In this document: one piece after another, positions 44,607 through 55,850 of the stretch | Layout: every line of letters begins with the position of its first letter | How positions within the stretch are numbered: the first letter of the stretch is position 1 | Source: Palaemon carinicauda | Lineage: Eukaryota > Arthropoda > Malacostraca > Decapoda > Palaemonidae | Length of the DNA: 64,000 nt | Direction of reading: 5' to 3' | Assembly: GCF_036898095.1 (NCBI RefSeq) | Contig: NC_090743.1 | Coordinates: 20,391,479-20,455,478 of the forward strand | Notes under the pieces: generated by a model | What the model saw: only the letters and a program-made list of their open reading frames with translations | The model's database searches: none | Told to the model about the DNA's origin: nothing | Position numbers and translations under genes: made by a program

Positions 44607-46690
44607 CTCGCAATTATGCGCACGAATCTCCCGATTTCATGAGCAAATCGGTGATTTTCGCCAGCAATACACGAGCAGATGTGTCGAAACCGCGAGCAAG
44701 TGCGTTACCAACACCTTCGCCTCGTCCCTCTGCATTTTCCACCTCCAGCAGAAGACCAAAACCCTTCCCAGAAGGGTTCAAGGAGCCCCCTAATAAGTTT
44801 GCAAACATTCCTATTAGTCCAGACCTTCCTTCACATCCGAAAGAACGTGTTCCTCTGCCTCAGAGGTTGTCACCTCTGTTGACTGGAGCTCCTTCTATAG
44901 TTCCACCCAAAGGACATTCTCCTAGGAAATTCCTGGGTATACCTCGGGGCACAGAGCTTCCTCCTTGGGTGAGTATCTTCATGACCACCCTCGTGAAGAC
45001 TGAATGTAGCTCCTCCACTGCCACAACCTCCAACTGTCTCAGTCAAGGCAACCTCTAGGATGCCCCGGAACCCTCGTTGGGTTCGTCAGTTGGGAGACAG
45101 GACCCTAGAAGTAGGTCGACAGCAGACAAAGCGCGCAGACCACTTCCACCCCGATCACGTGCCGAAGGCACTGTTCCTTCTGATTCTTATATGGCAAACT
45201 TACCCTTTACGCCAGTGAAGGTAAATGAGGTCATAACTAAGAATCAGAAGAGAAAGATGTGAGGCATAAAACCACCTCATGCCGATATCATCCATCTTAG
45301 GATGAGTAGGGAGATAGGCTCGCCCAAGGAAATCACGATCCATCCCTTCAATCCTCAAGACATTGAGGTAGTGCCTCCAGACCAGTGTCCAGTTTCTGTT
45401 CCTCCTCCAGATCTCCAGAGGAGGAGCCTCCTGCTCCTGCTACCAAGGCTTCGTCTAGTGCCTCGAAGACCTCGCAGTTTCCCCCTCCTAAGACCGCGGA
45501 GGAACGTCCTGTGCATAGGGAATCGAAGGACTCTAAGACGAAACCTAAGAACACTGCGGCACGGGAAGCTAGATTGGCTGAGGCACAGAGGCGGTCCCCT
45601 GTGGCGGGCCCACCCAGTGATTCTGTTGACGACCTTGACCTACCCAGGCTCTGGATGTAAGCCTGGAGGTGGTCGACCCCTTAGACTCGGAGGATGAAAA
45701 TCTTCCAAAGGTGGCCAAGTCAGAACTATCACTCTGAACAAGACAGACGCGAATTGGAACATACCTTTTGGCAGGTCCTCACCTGTATGAGGGCCATCAA
45801 CAGTGTCCACTCATGGTTCCACTATCCAGGAAGGGGAGGATATGGTTCTCGATGAAATATTCGAGACCCAGAAGCCTTCCAGGTCCAGTGCAGCTTTGCC
45901 CTGGTTCAAAGGTCTGACAGCTGCCAAAAGGAAAGCTATCGCTCAAATAGCTGAAACTTCTAGTTCCTTGAGGGCAGGTCCTCCTCTCGGTCCCTTCCAC
46001 TTCCTTTCGTCTTAAAAAGGAAGTATTACGAGATCGAAGGGGAACCACATTCCACCATCACCCTCGACCCTTCGGTAGAGTCCCTAATGAAGGGTGTTCC
46101 CACTCAAACCCTCTCCTCTCTGAAGGCTTCCCTCTCAGCAGTTGAGCTCCTGAACATAGAGAGGCGCGAAGTATGCCATGCAAGCTGCTTCGTGGCTTGA
46201 TCTATGGTTAGGATCCTTAGGCTTCATGGTACGCTCCCACGATCTTTCGAAGGAGTCGGCCAGGAAGACTTTGGTGTCCTTCCTGTTGTCAGGTACCCAG
46301 ATTCTTGAGTTTCTGTCGCACCATGTTGTCATCCTCAAGAGAAGGGATACCGTCATAGGTCAGTTCCACAAGAGGTGACGGAAGTGGAGGTCTCTCGGTT
46401 GAGGAATTCCACCCTCGAGGGTTCATCTCTCTTCGTTCCGGAAGAGATGGAGAAGGGTGCTGAGCGATGGAAGAAATTGTCCAAAGATTCTCTCCTCCAT
46501 AGGGCCATAACATCGCGGACCTATGGTAGACCTTCCCAATCTTCTCGGCCTCAGCAAGCACCTTCCTCTTGTCATCAGTCAACTAATAGGTCCTCGGAAC
46601 CTTCCAAGGTGTCGAAGTGGCCCTTTCAGTCCAAGGGACAGAAGGGGTCCAAGTCCTTCAGAGGAAAGAGGGAAGGAAAGGGAGGTGGCT
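44607..46690 (+). pseudogene. Gag-like ORF1 remnant of DIRS B4
   Basis: The region 44607-45058 is open and Pro/Ser rich. After several frameshifts, the gag core appears: ELEHTFWQVLTCMRA (about 45745-45790), KYYEIEGEPHS (about 46020), ESLMKGVPTQTLSSLKASL and KYAMQAASWLDLWLGSLGF (46170-46230). A basic Ser-rich tail (QSKGQKGSKSFRGKREGK) ends near 46690. The N-terminal Cys/His motif is missing because the copy is truncated at the B3 junction. Confidence 0.65.
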
Positions 46691-46849
46691 GAGGTGGTCC
46701 CTCCTAGTAGGAATGGCATTCCTCATCACCTACCACCTGTAGTAGGATGTCTACAGCGCTGCTGGCAGAGGTAGCAGTTTCACAGGTCAGATCCCTGAAC
46801 GGTCAAAGTGATTGCCATAGGGTATCTTGTCCCGTTCACTCAATCTCTC

Positions 46850-48420
46850 TCTCCTTTGACTCATGATCCAATGCATCTAAGCTTCTATGCGAAGGAATCC
46901 ACAAAGGAGCTGGCCCTCAGGGCCGAGGTCCGGACCATGCTGCAGAATGGCACTCTCCAAGAGGTCGCGGAAGGTCCCCAGGCTTCTACAGTCGAATTTT
47001 TCTGGTGAAAAAGGCGACTGGATGCTGGAGACCAGTTATCGATCTCTCCCCTCTGAACAAGTTTGTTCAACAGACAAAGTTCAGAATCGAGACGGCAGGC
47101 ACAGTCATCCAAGCTGTTCGTCCAAGGGACTTCATGTGCACATTGGATCTGAAGGACGCATACTTCCAGATCCCAATCCATCCGTCTTCAAGGAAGTATC
47201 TAAGATTCATACACGAGGAAAAGACATACCAGTTCAAGGTTCTATGTTTCGGTCTTGCAACAGCTCCTGAGGTATTCACCAGAGCGTTCGCCCTGGTGTC
47301 ATCTTGGGCTCCAGGAAAGACATCCGTCTTCTCAGATATGTGGATGACTGGCTGATCCTAGCAGACTCGGAGACAACCCTTCTTCATCACCGGGCCAAGC
47401 TTCTCGAGTTTTGTCAGGACCTGGGGTTCTGATAAATCACGAGAAGTCATTAATACAACTTTCACAGAGACTGGTATACCTTGGTATGATCATAGACACA
47501 GTCCTATAGAGTCTTCCCATCAGACGAATGAGTACACAGACTGAAGGAAGTGGCCACTCCCTTCCTCAGAAAAGAAATTCTTCCAGTCTCCAGTTGGTTG
47601 AGTCTGTTAGGCCATCTAACCTCTCTCATACATGTTGTTCCAAACAGCCACCTCAGGGTAAGATCCCTACAGTGGCAGCTGAAGTTCGTGTGGAACCAAC
47701 ACTCCGATCCACCGGACACCCGAGTTCCGATAACTCAGGACTAGGTGACGGATTTGAGCTGGTGGATGGTAGACCAAAACCTTCGAAGGGGCCAGACTTT
47801 TCTCGGTCCCCCTCTGGATTTGATGCTCTTCACAGATACATCAAAAGAAGGGTGGGGGGGCTCACCTGCTGTACCATACGATCTACGGCCTTTGGTCAGT
47901 CAGAAAGGTACCAGCACATAAATCTTCTAGAGATAAGAGCAGCCTACCTAGCTCTTCATCAGTTCCAACAGTTGCTGGCAGGTCACTCTGTGGTGTTAAT
48001 GAGCAACAGCACCACAGTAGTGGCTTGCATAAACAAACAGGGCGGTACCTTTTCGCAGCCTCTATGTCATCTAACAGTAAAGATCCTCAGATGGTCAAAA
48101 GAACATTTGGTGTGTCTATCAGCTCGATTCATTCGCGGCAATTAGAATGTGCTCGCGCACAATCTGAACAGAGCGACTCGGAAAGTGGGTTCCTAATGGT
48201 CTTTGAATCGTCAGATAACCAACAAAGTCCTGACTTTGTGGGGTTCCACGACTGTAGACCTGTTCGCAACAGCTCTAAACAGCAAGCTTCCGATGCACTG
48301 TTCTCCAGTCCCGGACCCTCAGGATCTATGGCAAGATGTATTCCAACAACGGTGAGACAACATTGATGTGTACGCCTTTCCCCCGTTTTGTCTGATGAGA
48401 AGACTTCTCAACAAGACCAG
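46850..48420 (+). pseudogene. RT / RNase H remnant of DIRS B4
   Basis: RT reads LALRAEVRTMLQNGTLQEV, then (frame 47005-47355) KKATGCWRPVIDLSPLNKFV, TLDLKDAYFQIPIHPSSR and FKVLCFGLATAPEVFTRAFA. A frameshift follows, and LLRYVDDWLILADSE (catalytic YVDD, about 47335-47365) lies in another frame. RNase H pieces (LFTDTSKEGWGAHL near 47830, the SNSTTVVACINKQGG strand near 48005) and CSPVPDP-L (about 48300-48330) follow. At least four frame breaks. Confidence 0.7.
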
Positions 48421-48599
48421 AGCATCCAAAGATCTAATGATGACCCTTCTAGCTCCGCTATGGCATCATGCAAAGTGGTTTTCCGGACCTCCTGCAACTT
48501 CTAGTAGATCTACCAGGAGAACTCCCTCCACCACCAGATTTACTCAACCACATGCGAACATCTTCCACAAGACCGTGCAGTCGCTTCGACTTCATGCGT

Positions 48600-49623
48600 G
48601 GAGACTAACCAGCGTCTCCTCTCTCTGAAGAGCTTTCCACGACAAGTTGCTGAGCGAATGGCCGGATACTTGCGTAAGTCCTCAGCCTCGGTCTACCAGG
48701 ATAAATGGACAGCATTCTGTGGTTGATGTTGTGGAAGGAATATCTCTCCACTCGATGCCACTATCCCAGTAATAGCGGAGTTCCTTGTATACCTTTGGGA
48801 GGAAAAACTCCTTTCAGTCTCAGCAGTGAACGGCTATCGCTCAGCCTTAAGCCTTGCCTTTAAGCTGAAAGGTGTAGATATTTCCTCTTCGTTGGAGCTT
48901 TCTTAACTCGTACGCAGTTATGACATCACTTGCCCTCAGTCAGAGATTAGGCCTCCTCCTTGGAAAGTGTCTTGAGATCCTTGAAAGGACCTTCTTACGA
49001 ACCATTATGCCATGCAACTGGCTGAAATCTCACTTTGAAGATGGCATTCCTGCTAGCTTTAGCCTCGGCAAAGAGTCTGTGAACTTCATGGCCTCTCGAA
49101 TGACATCGCCCATTCAAGGGGATGGGGGGAAGTGACACTCGGCTTTGTACCTCAGTTCATTGCTAAGACTCAAAATCCGGGGGTGCTGGGCCATAGATTC
49201 GGGCCCTTTCACATTGTGAGTCTTCGTTTTGTAACCAATGACCCAGATTAGTTGTTACTATGCTCAGTGAGGAGTTTGAGATACTATCTTAAACGCACTG
49301 CAGCAACATGGTCCAGACTAACACCTCTAATTGTTAGTTCAGGTAGAGTAAAGAGGAGGATCACCAAGAACACAGTTTCCTCCTGGATTCGCCACATCAT
49401 CAAAAGAGCCTTGGCCCCAAATCCTCCTCAGGATCGTCAACCTAGAGCCCATGATGTCAGGGGAATCAGTACTTCCCTGGCATTCAAGCACAACTTTTCC
49501 TAGATGCAAGTTCTCCAAGCAGGCGTGTGGAAAAGACAGATCACCTTCCCAGCCCATTACTTAAAAGACGTGACTCACAGATACGTTCACAATTGGTCCT
49601 GTGGTGGCTGCTCAACAAGTGGT
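48600..49623 (+). pseudogene. Tyrosine recombinase remnant of DIRS B4 (continues past the insertion)
   Basis: Pieces include SVSAVNGYRSALSLAF (about 48818-48860), a shifted ASAKSL in place of the ASAKRVSELHGL-type block (the catalytic Arg position reads Ser, with a stop after it), SRGWGEVTLGFVPQFIAKT (about 49110-49170), RAHDVRGISTSLAF (His-x-x-Arg retained, about 49445-49490) and AHYLKDVTHR (Tyr retained, about 49555-49585). The downstream end of the element is displaced to 61086. Confidence 0.7.
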
Positions 49624-49627
49624 TTAA
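49624..49627. repeat. TTAA target-site duplication, left copy
   Basis: TTAA precedes the GGGGACCGTCCG terminus at 49628; the second TTAA is at 61082-61085. Joining the outer flanks gives gtggtTTAAgataccacagg, which aligns with uninterrupted DIRS B2 sequence around 16025-16045. Confidence 0.85.
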
Positions 49628-49818
49628 GGGGACCGTCCGGTATGTCCTGCATTTTGTTTTATAATACACAATTCCTATATGTTTTAGACATACAGTATAT
49701 AATACCTTCATCATATAAAAATTTCAAGTCATTTGATCAAAAACTTTATAATTTATTAGCAAAAATCATGATTTGTAAAAAATGTTATTTTCCTTAGTAA
49801 AATAAATTTTTGAATATA

Positions 49819-49980
49819 CTTACCCGATGATCATATAGCTGTCAGCTCTGCTGCCCGACAGAAAAAACCTACGGGCGGAATACGCCAGCGATCGCTATAC
49901 AGGTGGGGGTGTACATCAACAGCGCCATCTGTCAAGTAGGTACTTAAGTACTCGATGTCAACATAGAACCAATTTTCTCC
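49819..49980. repeat. Right ITR of DIRS A2 (element in minus orientation)
   Basis: Inverted match to 59868-60028 with about two to three differences (for example gatgatcat against gatggtcat). Its cttacccgat-x-atcat start is shared with A1, showing the two belong to one family. Confidence 0.88.
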
Positions 49981-50028
49981 TCTGTCCACTGGGTCTCTAT
50001 TGGGGAGGAAGGGTGGGTCCTTTAATTT

Positions 50029-50121
50029 ATGATCATCGGGTAAGTATATTCAAAAATTTATTTTACTAAGGAAAATAACATTTTTCAATATTAAACTTAC
50101 CCGATGATCATATAGCTGATT
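50029..50121. repeat. ICR of DIRS A2
   Basis: Carries complements of both element edges fused at aacatttttcaata. Same layout as 28920-29010 in A1 on the other strand. Confidence 0.88.
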
Positions 50122-50509
50122 CACACCCAGGGGGGTGGGTAGAGACCAGCATTACATGTTGACATTATTATGAGCTAAGTATTCCGTATTTCATTTTAGC
50201 AGTTATTCAAAATAACAAGCATAAAATAAATAAGTACCTGGTAAGGAAGACGACTTGAACAATTACTCTGCCTTTTTAAGTACGTCTTCCTTACTGAGCC
50301 TCGCGATCCTCATAGGATGCCGAGCGACTCCTAGGAGCTGAAGTATGAAGGGTTGCAACCCATACTAAAGGTCCTCATCAAAACCTCTAATCTAGGCGCT
50401 TCTCAAGAAATGACTTTGACCACCCGCCAAATCAAGTAGGATGCGAAAGGCTTCTTAGCCTTCCGGACAACCCAAAAATATTTCAAGAGAAAGATTAAAA
50501 AGGTTCTGG

Positions 50510-51971
50510 AATTAGGGAATTGTAGTGGTGGAGCCCCCACCACTACTGCACTCGTTGCTACGAATGGTCCCAGAGTGTAGCAGTTCTCGTAAAGAGACTG
50601 GACATTCTTAAGATGAAAGACGCGAACACTGATTTGCTTTTCCAATAGGTTGCGTCGAATATACTTTGCAGAGATCTATTTTGTTTAAAGGCCACGGAAG
50701 TTGCGACAGCTCTAACTTCGTGTGTCCTTACCTTCAGCCAAGCTTGGTCTTCCTCATTCAGAAGGGAATGAGCTTCTCGTATTAACAGTCTGATAAAATA
50801 GGATAAAGAATTCTCTGACATAGGCAAAGATGGATTCTTAACTGAACACCATAAAGCTTCAGACGGGCCTCGTAAAGGTTTTTAAAATAGAACTTAAGAG
50901 CTCTTACAGGACATAATACTCTTTCTAGTTCATTTCCAACCATACGATAAGTTTGGAATATCGAACGATATTGGTCAAGGCCGAGAAGGCAGCTCGTGTT
51001 TGGCTAGAAAACCAAGTTGTAGAACATGTAGCCGTTTCGGATGAGAATCCGATGTTCTTGCTGAAGGCATGAATCTCACTGACTCTTTTAGCTGTGGTTA
51101 AGCATATCAGGAAAAGTCTCTTAAAGGTGAGATCTTTCAGGGAGGCTGATTGAAGCGGTTCGAACCTGTCTGACATAAGGAATCTTAGAACCACGTCTAA
51201 ATTCCAACCATGTGTAACCAAACGACGCTCCTTCGTGGTCTCAAAAGACTTAAGGAGGTCCTGTAGATCTTTATTGTTGGAAAGATCTAAGCCTCTGTGA
51301 CAGAAGACTGATGCCAACATGCTTCTGTAACCCTTGATAGTGGGAGCTGAAAGAGATCGTTCTTTCCTCAGATATAAGAGGAAGTCAGCTATTTGAGTTA
51401 CAGAGGTACTGGTCGAGGATACGGATACTGACTTGCACCAGTTTCGGAAGATTTCCCACTTCGATTGGTAGACTCTAAGGGTGGATGTTCTCCTTGCTCT
51501 AGCAATCGCCCTGGTTGCCTCCTTCGAAAAACCTCTAGTTCTCGAGAGTCTTTCGATAGTCTGAAGGCAGTCAGACGAAGAGCGTGGAGGCCTTGGAGTA
51601 CCTTCTTTACGCGTGGCAGACGTAGTAGGTCCACCCTTAGGGGAAGTGTTCTGGGAACGTCTACTAGCCATCGAAGTACCTCGGTGAGTTATTCTCTCGC
51701 GGGCCAGAGGGAAGCAACTAGCGTCAACTTTGTCCCTTCGTGAGAGGCGAACTTCTGCAGTACCTTGTTGACAATCTAGAACGGAGGGAATGCATATAGA
51801 TCTAGATGTGACCAATCTAGTAGAAAGGCATCTATATGAACTACTGCTGGGTCCGGGATAGGTGAGCAAAGTATTGGGAGCCTCTTGGTCATCGAGGTTG
51901 CGAAGAGATCTATGGTTGGCTGGCCCCAGGTGGCCCAAAGTCTCTTGCATACATCCTTGTGGAGGGTCCAA
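50510..51971 (-). pseudogene. Tyrosine recombinase of DIRS A2, broken
   Basis: Minus frame from ATG 51971 (MDPPQ, the same start as A1) is open to 50925 and covers the core-binding region (YQSKWEIFRNWC, TIKGYRSMLASVF) and the first catalytic Arg (TTAKRVSEIHAFS). A frameshift follows near 50990. His-x-x-Arg is present in the next piece (RTHEVRAVATSVAF, about 50700). The nucleophile block in the A1 frame reads FHLKNV where A1 has FYLKDV, so the catalytic Tyr has become His. Not functional. Confidence 0.75.
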
Positions 51972-52600
51972 TCTGTTGGAATTATTTGTCCCTTCCTACT
52001 GAGACAATCTGCTATGACATTCAAGTTGCCTTGGATGAACCTCGTTACTAGTGAAAAGTCTAGACCTGTTGAACAGGTGAGGAGGTCTCTTGCGAACTCG
52101 TACCATGTCAGAGAGTAGGTCCCTCTTTGCTTGGAGATGTACGTCAAAGCAGGGTGTTGTCCGTGTTCACCTCCACCACTTTGCCTTGAAGGAGAGACCT
52201 GAAGCTTTTCCAGGTCAGACGTACTGCCAGTAGCTTCTTGCAGTTGAAATGCATGTCCTTTGACTCGAGTTCCATAATCCCGAGCATTCCCTACCGCCTA
52301 ATGTCGCACCCCAGCCTACGTCCGATGCGTCCGAGAAGAGAACGTGGTTGGGAGTCTGAACAGTCAGGGGAAGACCTTTTCAAAGGTTGATAAAGTCCTT
52401 TCACCAAGTCAGACCAGACTTAATCTTTCCGGAAACCGGGATCGAGACCGCTTCTAGCGTCTTGTCCTTTTCCAGTGAAAAGCTAGATGATACAGAAGAG
52501 GACGGAGGTGTAGTCTTCCAAGTGACACAAATTGAACCACGGATGACAGTGTCCTAACCAGACTCATCCACAGCCTGACAGGGCAGCGTTCCTTCTTCAG
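51640..52600 (-). pseudogene. RNase H and RT-thumb remnant of DIRS A2
   Basis: Minus strand: RT thumb (LWMSLVRTLSSVVQF and SLGRLHLRPLLYHLA, about 52490-52570) leads into broken RNase H and then an open piece 51776-52147 (YISKQRGTYSLTWYEFARD, then RFIQGNLNVIADCLSR and LCSPIPDPAVVHIDAFLLDW). The RT fingers, palm and YLDD are missing; thumb sequence joins gag sequence at about 52610. Confidence 0.7.
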
Positions 52601-52609
52601 CATCTTCTG

Positions 52610-54791
52610 GATGGATAGCATGGCTGGGGGTTGATCATCTTGTTCAGCAATGTCCTCATCAGAGGGTTCCTCATCCGAAACTGATGAGGAAACGGCAACA
52701 GAGTGGGCAACGTCTGACTCGCTGAATCCGTCCGCACTGGTGGATGCGTGACGGAGCCGGACACAATATCATGGTACTGCTGCACAGTCTGTGAACTGTC
52801 AACCATGGGGACGCGAGGAAGTACAGCGTCAACCCGAAACTGTCTAGACTGTCTGGGTTGTGCAGTCAACCCCCTACCGGGTTGCAGAGGTTGCCGCACT
52901 GCGTCACAACAAGTCACCTCTGCTGGTTGTTGAACGTCTTCCTAGTGACACACTGAACGTCCACAACCACCTCCGAGAGTCGCTTAACGTCAACGTGCGA
53001 CTGGCAACCCACACTGGGTCGCATCGGTGGAGGAACCACCTCAACAGGCGGACGCGAGTAGGATACCTCAGCGTCATCAGGGCGCACAACCAACCGGTAG
53101 GAAGGTTGTTGGCCAGAAGGTTCTTCTCCGTAAAAAATCCTCTATCAAGGACACAAGCTTGGACTGCCTGTCTTACAACAAAGCCCATTAGGGTCTATGG
53201 GAGCAGGTGTGGCAACAGACGGGGTTAGCGACTGAAGCGGAACCATTTACCATCCCTGGAAGACTTGTTATGCTTTAATTAAAGTCCATAGGAGGCTAAG
53301 CAGCTTAAGGCTCCTCTCCAAATGACAGAGTCCTCAAAGGAATATCAGTAGGAGGGAGAACAGCACTTTCTCATCTACAGGAACCATGTCCGAGAAAAGC
53401 TAGGTTATCTCAGTGAGGGTCTCACTGGTGCATAAGCAGCAGAACAGAAGGCAACGTTATGTAACTGCTTGACAGTCTGTGAACTGTCAAAAACTGAACT
53501 GTCAACCACAACAGGTGCGTGAGGACATACAGCACTGGTGCATTAGTAGCAGACCAGAAGGCAACGTCATGTAACTGCTTGACAGTCTGTGAGCTGGCAA
53601 CAACCAAAGCTGTGTGGGGAAGCCTCAACTCCTGACTGACTAGTCTGCTGCGGGCGAGTGGCGGTAACCACAGTGGGTTGCGGAGGCTGACACACCGTGT
53701 CAAAACACGGCAGCTTGTGGTAGCTCACGCACGGCAACGGAGTGCTCCGTGTGTCTGAGGGAGTCAGCATGCGTCTGGCAGGGTCGACTGCGCATGGGTG
53801 GAGGAGCTCTCACAACAAGAGTGTGGGAGCAGGCAGCCGCAGCGTCTGCTAGGCGCACAACCGTGGCAGGTTGTAGGCAAACGGGTGCATCGTCAACCTT
53901 CTCCGCAGTCGGAGTGTGGGAGCAGGCAACAACCAAAGTGGAGTGGTGGTGCGTGGTGGGGACTGCCGTGGGTTGCGGAAACTAACGCATCGCGTCAAAA
54001 CACGGCAGCTTGACTCCACCTTCCCACTGCTGATGCGGTAGCTCACGCATGTTAACGGAGGGTGCCGCACGTCGGCTAACGTTAACATGCGTCTGGCAGG
54101 GTCGATTGCGCATCGGAGGTGGAGCTCTCCGCAGCCGGAGTGTGGGAGCAGGCAGCCTCAGCGTGAGCTGGGCGCACAACCGTGGCAGGTTGTAGGCTAA
54201 CGGGAGCAGTGTCAACCTTCTCCGCACGAAACTCCTGCATAACCGCAGCTAACTGAGTCTGCATAGACTGCAGTAAAGACCACTTAGGGTCTACAAAAAC
54301 GGCATCAGACGGAGCTACTGTCTGTTGTGACTTAGGGTCTAAAACAGCTGGTGCGGCAACAGACGGAGTTACTGCCTGTTGCAGTACCACCTTGCCTCTC
54401 TTGGGAGGTGTGCAGTCGTCGGATGACTGCAGCGAGTCCAAACTGACCCAGTGGCTACACCTAGGCCGTTGGACTTGCACGGAAGGGACCGACTTGCACT
54501 TAAAAAGCTGCAAGATGTGGTCCATGGTTTCTTACGAGAAACCTCTTCCGCAGACGAGGAATAAATGGGCTCTCTCGTCTTTGTGTGGGTGGGGCGATCT
54601 TGGGTAGATACGCCCGAAACCACGGAGGGAAAAACGTCTGTTCGTTGATCAAGGCCTGTGGAACCCATAAGTCGTTCGACATTACTTCTCCCCTGGGCTT
54701 GGGAGCTTGTAAGAGGTCCCGGACTAGGTGAACGACTGGCACGAACAGACGAACCCTCGGACGCAACACTGTAACACTTTGCGCATATCAC
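52610..54791 (-). pseudogene. Gag-like ORF1 remnant of DIRS A2
   Basis: Minus frame near 54369-54791 gives ASRSPSPGPLTSSQAQGRSN, then GLDQRTDVFPSVVSGVS, aligning with A1 residues about 175-240. A second piece at 54082-54525 gives PPKRGKVVLQQ and WSLLQSMQTQLAAVMQEFRAEK, matching the A1 LLQSMQAQ block. Then comes a long interval (53000-54080) with repeated ggcaggttgtaggc-type and cgtcaacctt-type units. The N-terminal Cys/His motif is not found next to this start. Confidence 0.65.
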
Positions 54792-54821
54792 TTTATCACT
54801 TTTGATTTTCTGTTTTGCACT

Positions 54822-54823
54822 TA
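54822..54823. repeat. TA target-site duplication of Tigger, left copy
   Basis: TA precedes CAGTGAACCCTCG at 54824; the matching TA is at 58716-58717. TA duplication is the rule for Tc1/mariner/pogo elements. Confidence 0.85.
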
Positions 54824-54847
54824 CAGTGAACCCTCGCTACTTCGCGG
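54824..54847. repeat. Left TIR of Tigger
   Basis: Cagtgaaccctcgctacttcgcgg-type end. The first 13 bases match the right end (58692-58715, inverted) exactly, then similarity is patchy. Confidence 0.85.
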
Positions 54848-55293
54848 TTCGACAATCGCGGATTCACCACTTCGCGGGGTTTTCCCATAACCCATATATA
54901 TATACATATCGCAGATTTTCCGGAAAATTCGAAAATACCGCGAAATCTGAAGATAACCAAATACGATATTTTGTTACCTGTAATTCCATTAATACTGTAA
55001 TTAGTAATATCTGCTCTTACTGATTGTTCATTGCATTACATATGATATATAATTCAGCACAGAAAGAAATAAAACACGAAAAGAGAATGTGATCATACGA
55101 TAATTCAGTACGTAGTAAAATTAAATCGAACATGAAACGCAAATCAGATGCAGTCATACCATATTAGAATGGTGTGTACTGTAATGGATGTGCTTCTTTT
55201 CCATGAATCTTTTGTATGTATACGTACGTAGTACAGTACTGCATCCAATAATATTCTTTGTTGCAAAAATCACATTTCGAATAAGTACTGTAA

Positions 55294-55300
<7 letters not shown>

Positions 55301-55372
<72 letters not shown>
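55301..55372 (+). repeat. (AG)n microsatellite
   Basis: About 36 uninterrupted AG units. Followed at 55395-55530 by a (TTA/TTG)n-rich block. The frame 55188-55589 that reads through both (Arg-Glu then Leu runs) is not a gene. Confidence 0.95.
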
Positions 55373-55375
<3 letters not shown>

Positions 55376-55850
55376 TAAAATAGCGTACGTACGTAAATTT
55401 TTATTATTATTGTTATTATTATTATTATTGTTGTTGTTGTTAATAAAATTATTATTGTTATTATTATTAATTATTATTATTATTATTATTACTGTACAGT
55501 ATTATTATCATTATTTATTATTATTACGGTACTGTATTGTACTTAATCTACGTACGTTCAGTATGCGCGGGGGCATCTTCTATGAGTAACCAACGCGCCA
55601 TAGTACTAAGACGGGTTGTGATTGGTTCAAGCGCTGATAGATGACGAATCAAAACTCAAGTTTTGTTATCTAGCCTGTGATTGGTGTTTTGCCCGCATCT
55701 TCTACCCGCAGCATCAAAGTTCTCGCGGGGCTGCATCGTTCACTTTCTCTTTCCGCGTATTGCTGAGTAGACGTTCTTAACTTTGTGAAGTTTAATCTGT
55801 GCTGTGTGCGACTGTTTTAAGTTGAACTTTTTGTTGAACTTTCTGTTACA

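Larger units (their letters stand above)
44607..49623 (+). mobile_element. DIRS-like retrotransposon B4, 5' portion of split element
   Basis: Gag, RT/RNase H and YR remnants in order, lacking a left ITR. The element is interrupted at TTAA 49624-49627 by a nested insertion and resumes at 61086, where its YR-downstream tail, ICR and right edge continue to about 61887. B1 and B2 have the uninterrupted version of this junction (about 7780-7820 and 16010-16050). Confidence 0.8.

Noticed and set aside
55188..55589. 133-codon frame with Arg-Glu and Leu/Ile runs
   Set aside because: It is a translation of (AG)n and (TTA)n microsatellites; no protein-like sequence outside the runs.
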